From JAFGSI01 sp041287425 (GTDB taxonomy: Bacteria; Chloroflexota; Anaerolineae; Anaerolineales; Villigracilaceae): a stretch of 64,000 nucleotides of DNA. Made by a program: the position numbers and the translations under genes. The stretch is taken from NCBI GenBank assembly GCA_041287425.1, contig JBEULG010000011.1, positions 62,001 through 126,000 of the forward strand, in the 5' to 3' direction. Below the pieces are notes generated by a model. The model worked only from the letters and a program-made list of their open reading frames with translations, did not search any database and had not been told where the DNA came from. This document shows, in pieces, positions 30,440 through 38,216 of the stretch (its first letter is position 1; each line of letters begins with the position of its first letter).

Positions 30440-31650
30440 AACCGCTGACGGGTTTGAATCGCTTCTTTCGCGGTTTGCCCACTCACCTGGCGCTGATTAC
30501 GATGTGCGTCTTGTGGATCGTTCCGACCCTCGGCCTGTTCGTCACCTCGCTGCGGCCGCGCGAGGCCGTCCGCACCACCGGCTGGTGGACGGTTTTCCGC
30601 CCCCAGGTTCAGGAAGGGCGGGCGGAATATATGACCTATTGCGCCTCCTGTCACGGCGCAGGCGGGGATGCCATCGCCGCGGCCGATTTGAGCGACCCCG
30701 AAGTCGTCTCGGCTTACCCGCGCTCCAATCGGCTGTTGACCATGCTCCGCCGCGGCCTGGATGGCGGACCGCACTTGATTGATCCCCCTCTGCCCGCCGA
30801 GCCGAACGCCGCGCTTGAAGTCGTGTCGCCGATTGTCACCTATATGCAGACGCTCTCTGGAATCAACCCTGAGGCTGAGCGCTTTACCCTGCGCAATTAT
30901 GCCGATGCCCTGGTCGGCTACAAAGGCAGCCAGGACTATCTGACCGATTGCGAACAGGGCGTGATCAGCACGCTGGCGAAGTTCGATTGCGACGCCAGCG
31001 ACCTGTTGAAGCCGGAGGGGATGGGACGCGCCTTCGTAAATACGCTCATCATGGCTATTCCCTCGACGATTTTGCCCATTGTCTTCGCTGCCCTGGCCGC
31101 CTATGCCTTTGCCTGGATGGATTTCAAGGGTCGCCAGTGGATTTTTGCGCTGCTGGTCGGTTTGCAAATCGTCCCCCTGCAGATGACTCTCGTCCCGATT
31201 GCCCGTCTGTACGTGCAGATTGGCTTGGCAGGCACATTCTTGGGCATCTGGTTGTTCCATACCGGCTTTGGGCTTCCCTATGCTATTTACCTGATGCGCA
31301 ATTTCATCGGCGCTCTGCCGCGCGAGATTTTCGAATCGGCCTATCTGGATGGCGCCAATCATTGGACGGCTTTTCACAAACTTGTCTTGCCGTTGACTTT
31401 GCCGGCCATCGCTTCGCTGGGCATTTTTCAGTTCCTGTGGGTATGGAACGATTTTCTGGTGGCCAAAGTGTTTCTAAGCACGCACCCGGTGCTCACCGTG
31501 CAGGTGACCAACCTGATCGACCCGCGCGGTGCCAACTGGCACATCCTGACCGGCGCAGCCTTTCTCTCCTTCATTATCCCAATGATCGTCTTCTTTGCCT
31601 TCCAGCGTTATTTTGTGCGCGGCCTGTTGGCCGGTTCGGTGAAAGGATAG
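30436..31650 (+). CDS. Sugar ABC permease (MalG type) with an inserted c-type cytochrome domain
   Basis: 404 aa, about 100 longer than MalG-type permeases. Helix 1 (about 17-38) and the conserved PREAVRTTGWWTVF are followed by an 85-residue insert (about 56-142) with the canonical haem c pattern YMTYCASCHG (Cys69, Cys72, His73) and a C-terminal helix EVVSPIVTYMQTLSG, as in class I cytochromes c. The normal permease then resumes at RFTLRNYADALVG and continues through five helices with the EAA loop (EIFESAYLDGANHWTAF). The usual Met ligand motif is not obvious; Met103 or His113 are candidates. The insert lies in the extracytoplasmic loop, where haem is attached. The frame is uninterrupted. Confidence 0.9.
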   Translation: MKPLTGLNRFFRGLPTHLALITMCVLWIVPTLGLFVTSLRPREAVRTTGWWTVFRPQVQEGRAEYMTYCASCHGAGGDAIAAADLSDPEVVSAYPRSNRLLTMLRRGLDGGPHLIDPPLPAEPNAALEVVSPIVTYMQTLSGINPEAERFTLRNYADALVGYKGSQDYLTDCEQGVISTLAKFDCDASDLLKPEGMGRAFVNTLIMAIPSTILPIVFAALAAYAFAWMDFKGRQWIFALLVGLQIVPLQMTLVPIARLYVQIGLAGTFLGIWLFHTGFGLPYAIYLMRNFIGALPREIFESAYLDGANHWTAFHKLVLPLTLPAIASLGIFQFLWVWNDFLVAKVFLSTHPVLTVQVTNLIDPRGANWHILTGAAFLSFIIPMIVFFAFQRYFVRGLLAGSVKG

Positions 31651-31673
31651 AAGACCAACCGAACAACTGACTC

Positions 31674-33284
31674 ATGGACACTCAACCCTGGTACAAAAAC
31701 GCCGTCTTCTACGAGGTCTACGTTCGCGCCTTCTTCGACAGCAACGGCGACGGACATGGCGACCTGCAGGGACTGACCCAAAAACTGGATTACCTCCAAG
31801 AACTTGGCATTGATTGCATCTGGCTCATGCCCATCTATCCATCGCCGCTCAAAGACGATGGTTATGATATTTCGGATTACTACGGCGTTCATCCGGATTA
31901 CGGCACGCTTGAGGATTTCCGCGCCCTGCTCGCCACCGCTCATGCCCGCGGCCTGCGCATCATCACCGACCTGGTGGTGAATCACACCTCCGACCAGCAC
32001 CCCTGGTTTCAGGCGGCGCGCCGCGATCCTCATTCTCCCTATCGGGATTACTATGTCTGGAGCGACGACCCATCGCCCTACGCCCAGGCCCGCATCATTT
32101 TTCTGGATAGCGAGGTCTCCAATTGGACGTTCGACCCCCTTGCCGGTCAATATTACTGGCATCGTTTTTATTCCTCTCAGCCCGACTTGAATTACGACAA
32201 CCCGGCCGTGCGGCTGGAAATGCTCAAGGTAATGAAGTTCTGGCTGGACCTGGGGGTGGATGGCTTTCGTGTAGATGCAGTCCCTTATCTCTTCGAACGG
32301 GAGGGGACGAATTGTGAGAATTTGCCGGAGACGCACGCCTATCTCAAGAAAATGCGCCGCTTCGTCGAGGAGCATTACCCCGACCGCATTCTCTTGTGCG
32401 AGGCCAATCAGTGGCCGCGCGACGTGCGCGCCTATTTTGGCCGGGGGGATGAATTTCATATGGCCTTTCACTTTCCGCTCATGCCGCGCCTTTTCATGGC
32501 CATCCGGCGCGGCGAGGCCGAACCGATTCGCTGGGTGCTTTCAGAGACACCTCCCATTCCTTCCTCCTGTCAGTGGTGCACCTTTCTGCGCAATCATGAT
32601 GAATTGACCCTTGAGATGGTCTCGGAAGAGGAGCGCCGCTGGATGTGGCAGGAATACGCTCCCGAACCGCGCATGCGCCTCAACCTGGGCATCCGCCGAC
32701 GATTGGCTTCGCTGCTCGATCACGATCAACGCAAGATCGAATTGGCCTACTCTCTGCTCTTTACGCTGCCCGGTTCACCCATCCTGTACTATGGAGATGA
32801 AATCGGCATGGGGGACGATCTCTCTTTGCCCGACCGGAACGGTTTGCGGACGCCGATGCAATGGGAGCCCGGACCCGCGGCCGGTTTCTCGACGAGCCGC
32901 GATCTCTACAGCCCCCTTGCCAATCCTCAAATCAACGTGGCTGCCCAGCGCGCCGATCCGACCTCGCTCTGGCAGGCGATTCGCAGAATGATCGCCGTCC
33001 GCAAGGCTCATCCTGCCCTGGGGAGCGGCGAACTTGTCTGGATTGAGCAAGAAAACCGCAGCATCGCCGCCTATTGGCGGACGCTGGCAAGCAGTCGGTT
33101 GTTGGTTGTCAACAATTTGAGCGGCGCGGCCCAATCCGTTCGCCTGCCGATTGACGACCGGCCTTTTGTGGACGCGTTGAACGGCCGCGTCTACTCCTCC
33201 CGGAGCAGGGCGCTGGAATTGGGCCTTTCCCCTTATGAATATCGCTGGTTGCGTGTGGAGGAAGGGCGAGTAAACGAAAAGTAA
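31674..33284 (+). CDS. treS: Trehalose-synthase-like GH13 enzyme
   Basis: 536 aa. GH13 family, TreS-like (maltose alpha-D-glucosyltransferase, interconverting maltose and trehalose): it starts WYKNAVFYEVYVRAFFDSNG, has the nucleophile Asp in GFRVDAVPYL, acid/base Glu in LLCEANQWP and FLRNHDELTLEM as the third catalytic region. The C-terminal beta domain is present, and no maltokinase domain is fused. No signal peptide, so it acts on imported sugar. It starts 23 bases after the permease. Related oligo-glucosidases share the same motifs, so specificity is likely, not certain. Confidence 0.85.
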   Translation: MDTQPWYKNAVFYEVYVRAFFDSNGDGHGDLQGLTQKLDYLQELGIDCIWLMPIYPSPLKDDGYDISDYYGVHPDYGTLEDFRALLATAHARGLRIITDLVVNHTSDQHPWFQAARRDPHSPYRDYYVWSDDPSPYAQARIIFLDSEVSNWTFDPLAGQYYWHRFYSSQPDLNYDNPAVRLEMLKVMKFWLDLGVDGFRVDAVPYLFEREGTNCENLPETHAYLKKMRRFVEEHYPDRILLCEANQWPRDVRAYFGRGDEFHMAFHFPLMPRLFMAIRRGEAEPIRWVLSETPPIPSSCQWCTFLRNHDELTLEMVSEEERRWMWQEYAPEPRMRLNLGIRRRLASLLDHDQRKIELAYSLLFTLPGSPILYYGDEIGMGDDLSLPDRNGLRTPMQWEPGPAAGFSTSRDLYSPLANPQINVAAQRADPTSLWQAIRRMIAVRKAHPALGSGELVWIEQENRSIAAYWRTLASSRLLVVNNLSGAAQSVRLPIDDRPFVDALNGRVYSSRSRALELGLSPYEYRWLRVEEGRVNEK

Positions 33285-33362
33285 CCGGGGCGGCTGGCGC
33301 GCAAGGCCAGATTGCCAGGCCGCCAAACATGGCGCGCCACAGACGATGCCCCGGAAGGAAAT

Positions 33363-33398
33363 GAAGAACCCGCGCCTTTCTTATGGAACGGGTTCTTC
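33363..33398. terminator. Hairpin between convergent treS and the receiver gene
   Basis: GAAGAACCCG (33363-33372) pairs perfectly with CGGGTTCTTC (33389-33398) around a 16-nt loop. It ends 10 bases before the stop codon of the minus-strand receiver gene and may act in both directions. Confidence 0.65.
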
Positions 33399-33408
33399 AA
33401 GACCGAGT

Positions 33409-33768
33409 CTATTCCCTGTGCAGGCGCTGGGTCAGATCGCGCAACTGGGTGAAAGAAATGGGTTTGACGAGCACGAAATCGGCCTGATCTTGGTAAGCCT
33501 CTGCCAGGCGGGCATCGGCGGTGGCAACGACCACGATGGTCTCTTTCAGACGCGGATCGGCGCGGATTTGTTCGAACAGCGACGGCCCGTCAACCACCGG
33601 CAGGTGCAGGTCGAGAATGACCACTTTGGGTTCGGTGGTCAGCAGAAGGTTGCGCGCGGTTTGCCCGTCGCGAGCCGTCTCGACTTGGAAGCCAGCCGCC
33701 TGCAGGGCTTCGGAAAAAATGATGGCCAGATCCATGTCGTCTTCAACGACCAACCCTAACTCGTTCAT
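33409..33768 (-). CDS. Single-domain response regulator (CheY-like)
   Basis: 119 aa, receiver only: acidic pair in VVEDDMD, phospho-acceptor Asp in VVILDLHLPVVDG, Thr in ATADARL and Lys in VLVKPIS. There is no output domain, so it acts through protein partners or as a phosphate sink. It overlaps the upstream hybrid-type kinase by four bases (ATGA) and is the last gene of the diterpene operon. Confidence 0.9.
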   Translation of the reverse strand: MNELGLVVEDDMDLAIIFSEALQAAGFQVETARDGQTARNLLLTTEPKVVILDLHLPVVDGPSLFEQIRADPRLKETIVVVATADARLAEAYQDQADFVLVKPISFTQLRDLTQRLHRE

Positions 33769-35468
33769 GGTGTCCTCCTCTTGCTGGGCGGGTTTACAAC
33801 CAGGGGAAGTGTTACAGTAAAGACACTTCCTACCCCAATTTTACTCTTGACCGCGACCGCGCCGCCCATCAAATTGGCCAGTTGCTGCACGATGGTCAGG
33901 CCAAGGCCGAAGCCGCCGTGCCGGCGGGTGAGGGTGCTGTCCGCCTGGCGGAAGGCCTCGAAGATGTGCGGGAGTTCGTCGTCGGGGATGCCGACGCCGG
34001 TGTCGGTCACCTCGATGCACCATTGTTTTTTGTTGGGCCGGAACAGCCGGATGTGCACGGACCCCTGGTCGGTGAATTTGATGGCGTTGTTGGTCAAGTT
34101 GATGAGAATTTGCTGGAGGCGAGCCGGGTCGCCGGTGAGGGTTTCGGGCAGTTCGGGGTCCAGTTCGCTGGTCAGGGCCAGGCCCTTGTCGGTGGCGGTT
34201 TTGTTCATTATTTCCAGGACGTTTTCCAGCAGAGCGGCGGGCCGGAAAGGTTGCATCTGAATGGTCATCTTGCCGGCTTCGATTTGCGCCTGGTCGAGCA
34301 GGTCGTTGACGATGTCCAGCAGGCGGCGCACGTTGGAGAGGATGCGGTCGGAGGCGCGCACTTGCTTTTCGTTGACCGGACCGTAGATGGCCTCTTTGAG
34401 CATTTCGGCATAACCGAGGATGGCGTTGAGCGGGGTACGCAGTTCGTGCGAGACGATGGCCAGGAAGGTGTTCTTCATCCGCTCGATCTCGGCTTCGCGC
34501 GTGTAATCGCGAAAGACGGCCACAGTGCCAATCCGCTCGCCGTTGATGTCGGTCACCTGGGCGGCGCTGACCGAGAGAGTCTTCTTGCCCCACTGGATGC
34601 GGTAACTGCTGATTTGCTGGCCAGAGGCAGCGAGGAGGCCGGCCAGGATGCCGCGGTTTTTGGCGTCCAGGGCGGGAGCGCGAGCGAGTTCCTCGGCGGT
34701 GATGGCCGACAGCCGGTCCTCAGGGATTTCCAGCAGGCGGACGAGAGCCGGGTTGACGTGAGTGGCCTTGTTGCGCAAATCGAAGACGATGACGCCGTCG
34801 GCGATGCTTTCCAGGATGGCGCGACTTCGGCTGGCTTCGGCGCGCTCGCGTCCCAGCGCACTGACCAGGGCCTGGGTCCGTTCCTGGACGAGTTTATCCA
34901 GGTTGGCATTAATGAGACGAACCTCGCTCAGGGCGCGTTCGAGGTTGGATGCAATGATCCAACTGATGAAGGCCACGGCAAAGTATAGGAAGAGAGCAAC
35001 CAGATTGGGAAACAAATTATTCCCCAGAGCCAGGACAAGGATGATGCCGGAGGAGAATGCGGCGACAATAAATGATGACCATGATTTGAGCAGACCACTG
35101 GCAAGGATGATGGGCACAACAAATACCCATAAACTGCGCCCATCGACAATTTGCTGGGGCGTGTCGCTGATACTGAAGATTAGCAATAGAAAGACAATGA
35201 ATAATGAGGCAGCCAGCGCCCCTGATTTCCGCATATTCAACCAGTATAGGCCGCCCAAACCAATTAGGGTAATCAGACTGCCGCCCAATATGACCAACGC
35301 TTCTTCTGGTTCTTGTGCTTTCCAGAGAATTACATCGGCAACGATGGCTATGACGGCAATAAGGCCGAGAAGCGCCAGGAAGATGTTCAACAATTGGCGC
35401 CGACGGGCATCATCGGGGTCTGCGGAGGAAACGGTTATAAATCGTCCCAAACGTTGTTGCAGGGTCAT
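33765..35468 (-). CDS. Membrane histidine kinase with PAS domain
   Basis: 567 aa. About six transmembrane helices occupy residues 25-190, followed by a coiled coil, a PAS domain (about 225-335), HisKA with FLAIVSHELRTPLNAILGY and HATPase (NLTNNAIKF, VTDTGVGIP, GGFGLGLTIV). The ATG at 35468 follows GAGGTGAAA and lies two bases after the class II cyclase stop, so it is probably read from the same mRNA; a longer frame to 35714 overlaps the cyclase and is rejected. It may sense membrane state and signal through the adjacent receiver. Confidence 0.88.
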   Translation of the reverse strand: MTLQQRLGRFITVSSADPDDARRRQLLNIFLALLGLIAVIAIVADVILWKAQEPEEALVILGGSLITLIGLGGLYWLNMRKSGALAASLFIVFLLLIFSISDTPQQIVDGRSLWVFVVPIILASGLLKSWSSFIVAAFSSGIILVLALGNNLFPNLVALFLYFAVAFISWIIASNLERALSEVRLINANLDKLVQERTQALVSALGRERAEASRSRAILESIADGVIVFDLRNKATHVNPALVRLLEIPEDRLSAITAEELARAPALDAKNRGILAGLLAASGQQISSYRIQWGKKTLSVSAAQVTDINGERIGTVAVFRDYTREAEIERMKNTFLAIVSHELRTPLNAILGYAEMLKEAIYGPVNEKQVRASDRILSNVRRLLDIVNDLLDQAQIEAGKMTIQMQPFRPAALLENVLEIMNKTATDKGLALTSELDPELPETLTGDPARLQQILINLTNNAIKFTDQGSVHIRLFRPNKKQWCIEVTDTGVGIPDDELPHIFEAFRQADSTLTRRHGGFGLGLTIVQQLANLMGGAVAVKSKIGVGSVFTVTLPLVVNPPSKRRTP

Positions 35469-35470
35469 TT

Positions 35471-36952
35471 TCACCTCTGAACATTCAATGCGCTGAGGAC
35501 AGCGGAACGAATCACATTTTCCGGGCAATACAGGCACTTTCCAATCCAAAGTGGTGGATAGGGTGGTTCGACGTGGTCTTTGAGCCAGAGGAGGGCGTTT
35601 CGCACCGCATTGAGGGCTTTGATTTGGGTGTTGCCCGGATGATGCTGTGACCAAGCCCAGAGTGCCTGAATGCAATAAGCGGTCTCTTCTGCTGTGGGTG
35701 TATACATTCCCCACGCGCCACTTTTATTTTGGGTATCCAGAAGCCAGTGGACGGCTTGCAGCACCAATTCCGGTGCAAAGCCGGCGCAGGCGATGACAAT
35801 GTGGCTGGTGACATAATATGGCGAAATATGCCATTTGTCGTGCCAGTAGCCCCCGGGGACGCGGGCGCGTTCCAGGAAGTGGATGGCTTTGCTGACCGGC
35901 GGAGCGTTTCGGTCCATGCCAGAAGCGCGCAATGCTCCCAGGATATGGGCATGGGCGCTGGTGGAGGGGTTGGCTTCTAGCGGATAACAACGGAAATTCA
36001 GCGGTTCTTCGTAGGAGAGAACAGCATCAATGTCGACGGCGGTTTCGTAGCGTTTCAGGGTTTCGAATACCAGCCCGGTATCATCGCCGTCTCGTACGGA
36101 GTAGTCGGCAGCAAATCCTGTTCCTTGTCCTGGCTGCCATGCCCGTTCCAGGAAACTCACGTGTTTTTTGACCGCTGGATGAAAACGGATTTCGGGCCAG
36201 GTGAGGGCAAGATTCCAAAGTGTCCAGGCGACCTCGAAGACATCAAAGGGAGCCACGTTCGGAACTCCCCCGCTCTGAGCGTCGCGAGAGTGTTTTAAGT
36301 AGGAGAGGGCAGCGGAGTCACCTGGCTTGACCATCAGGACGTAATAGGCTGTGGCGGCTGGTGAACAACCGACCGAACCATTGCTCTCCGTGAGTTGAGA
36401 CAGGTTCAGCATATCGAAATCTTCGCCTGCCATTTCTGCCGAAAATGCAACGGTGCTGTAGCGGTGGATGCCACCCTGGAGCTTTTGTCGTTTCATGGCC
36501 CGCAGGTTTCCCAGTTTTCCAAGGATGCGCTCTCCCTGGCGTTTGATGAGACCTAACCGTTCTGCTTCGGCTACAAGAGTGGGAGCAATCATCTCGAAAC
36601 CAACCGTCGCGCCGCGAACATCTTTTGCCAATCCTGCTGTTGCGCCTTCACAGATGCGTTCTAGGGCTTGCTGACCAAGTTCAATCTGTTTTCGATCTTG
36701 AGAACGACGGCCCCGGCGCGCCAGGGCAATCATGGCTGCCAGCGTACAAATGACGCGGTCGTGGTAATAAAAGGGTGATTCTGCTCCCCAGGCGCCATCG
36801 GACAACTGATGAGCACACAACCAGCCCATCGCTTCGTTGCTGAGACATGAGTCTATGTCAACCAGCCGCGCTACCCATGCCGTGTCATAGGGGACCGGTG
36901 GCATACGGCCGGGTCCTATAGTTTCTAGCAGTTCAATAGTGGGGTCAGTCAT
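35471..36952 (-). CDS. Class II diterpene cyclase (DxDD type)
   Basis: 493 aa, similar in size to Rv3377c (halimadienyl diphosphate synthase, about 500 aa). The N-terminal VPYDTAWVARL is the family's YDTAWVA motif. The protonation motif is DGDD (Asp288, Asp290, Asp291) in SVRDGDDTGLVF. Repeated QW-like segments (LSDGAWGAESP, KSGAWGMYTP) mark the alpha-barrel. It should cyclise geranylgeranyl diphosphate to a bicyclic diphosphate of labdane, halimane or clerodane type; the skeleton cannot be predicted. No DDxxD class I motif is present. It overlaps the GT87-type gene by eight bases. Confidence 0.9.
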   Translation of the reverse strand: MTDPTIELLETIGPGRMPPVPYDTAWVARLVDIDSCLSNEAMGWLCAHQLSDGAWGAESPFYYHDRVICTLAAMIALARRGRRSQDRKQIELGQQALERICEGATAGLAKDVRGATVGFEMIAPTLVAEAERLGLIKRQGERILGKLGNLRAMKRQKLQGGIHRYSTVAFSAEMAGEDFDMLNLSQLTESNGSVGCSPAATAYYVLMVKPGDSAALSYLKHSRDAQSGGVPNVAPFDVFEVAWTLWNLALTWPEIRFHPAVKKHVSFLERAWQPGQGTGFAADYSVRDGDDTGLVFETLKRYETAVDIDAVLSYEEPLNFRCYPLEANPSTSAHAHILGALRASGMDRNAPPVSKAIHFLERARVPGGYWHDKWHISPYYVTSHIVIACAGFAPELVLQAVHWLLDTQNKSGAWGMYTPTAEETAYCIQALWAWSQHHPGNTQIKALNAVRNALLWLKDHVEPPYPPLWIGKCLYCPENVIRSAVLSALNVQR

Positions 36953-38216
36953 GCCACCTCTGTTTCAGCAACCATGAGTAATTGGCCAGAATGGTTAACA
37001 TGGTTGTAGGAATATAAATACTGTAATCCCATGGCAGGTAAGAGTCTTGAATCATTGGGGGGCCAACAACATATAAGATTGCCCGAATGGGGTCGAGCAA
37101 AGCGTAGGCGAGGAAAAATATTGAAAGAACAACTGTCCACTTTCTGTCAGCCGCCGAAACCAGATAGGCGTAGATGGCGATGGTCAGGAACGCTTCCCAC
37201 AAGACATCCAGCCAGATGAACGCTCCTAGGTACAAGAGCAAGGCTATTTCGAGGGCGACGGCAGGAGTAATGTTGCCGTCGCGCTTGGAAAACAGGCGGA
37301 GGCACAGAATTCCAAGCGGAATCAGCAAAATGACCTTAATCGCAGTGGCCAGACGCAATATGGCTTCGGAAGGGCCAAGCATAAAAGCAAAAATTTGTTT
37401 GATGGAATGATTGTAGCCCAAAAAGCCGCTTTCTGGACCTCGATAAGGAAATTCCCGTCCGAGGCGAGCAAGAAGGCCGATGTATTCCCGGAATTGACCG
37501 ACGACATATGCTGAGCCACCCACAAGAGCGGTAATGCCGGCCAGAATAAGGTAACTAAGCAAGGCCCCTATTAACATCTTGAAAAAGAAACGATAGTGTT
37601 TGAACAGCAGTGGAATAGCGGCCGCAAATGCCCACTGAGGTTTGGTGACCAGAATGAAAGTCAACCAAAGAATCGCCTGCGCCAGATTCTGTTTGAGAAT
37701 TGCCTCAATGAGCAGGGTTCCCAGCAAGGCCATGATGGTGTAAATGTTCAGGTAGCCGAGGTCGTCCCAAAAAGGGGAAAACACTAACCATACCGGTAAA
37801 GTCAAGATTAGCATGCGATTGGCGTGGTCGAGTTCGCAGAAGGCGAAGATTCGCCGCCAGGCTGCAAAGAGAGCGATGTAAGCCGCGATATGCAAAAGAA
37901 GTTGCAAAGCGATGTTGACCTGCGCAGGCAACCACAAGAAGGGGGCAAACAGGCAGGCAAAAATGGGAGGATAAGGAAAATGATACTCTAGGATTTCGAG
38001 TGATGTTGGGTAGAGTGCAGCGCCCTCGATGAAATGCCGAGAGGCGTCCAGGTAGACTTGGAGGTCGATTGCGGCCTGATTCTCATTCCCCGAAAAAAGG
38101 ACGCTTGCTTGAAGCCCCAAGCGGGCCAGCGACCAGGCGGCGGCAATGGTCAAGAGCACTCGAAACCAGCGCCTTGTATGCCACTCTTCCTGAAGATCGG
38201 TCCAAAAAGGTTTCAT
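36945..38216 (-). CDS. GT87-like polytopic membrane glycosyltransferase
   Basis: 423 aa with about ten hydrophobic helices. The short N-terminal cytoplasmic part, first helix and loop (IDLQVYLDASRHFIEGAALYP), followed by YHFPYPPIFACLFAPFLWL, are typical of the GT87/DUF2029 family, which uses polyprenyl-phosphate sugars on the outer face of the membrane. Asp and Tyr in the first loop are the expected catalytic region. The acceptor could be the diterpenoid or an unrelated lipid. It overlaps the Rv3378c-like gene by four bases and the cyclase gene by eight, so it is a true member of the operon. Confidence 0.78.
   Translation of the reverse strand: MKPFWTDLQEEWHTRRWFRVLLTIAAAWSLARLGLQASVLFSGNENQAAIDLQVYLDASRHFIEGAALYPTSLEILEYHFPYPPIFACLFAPFLWLPAQVNIALQLLLHIAAYIALFAAWRRIFAFCELDHANRMLILTLPVWLVFSPFWDDLGYLNIYTIMALLGTLLIEAILKQNLAQAILWLTFILVTKPQWAFAAAIPLLFKHYRFFFKMLIGALLSYLILAGITALVGGSAYVVGQFREYIGLLARLGREFPYRGPESGFLGYNHSIKQIFAFMLGPSEAILRLATAIKVILLIPLGILCLRLFSKRDGNITPAVALEIALLLYLGAFIWLDVLWEAFLTIAIYAYLVSAADRKWTVVLSIFFLAYALLDPIRAILYVVGPPMIQDSYLPWDYSIYIPTTMLTILANYSWLLKQRWHD

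Noticed and set aside
30600..30870. Cytochrome insert as a frameshift or chimeric assembly
   Set aside because: The frame is open on both sides, codon usage is similar to the flanks, and the insert sits exactly in the extracytoplasmic loop. Kept as real, with read-level checking advised.
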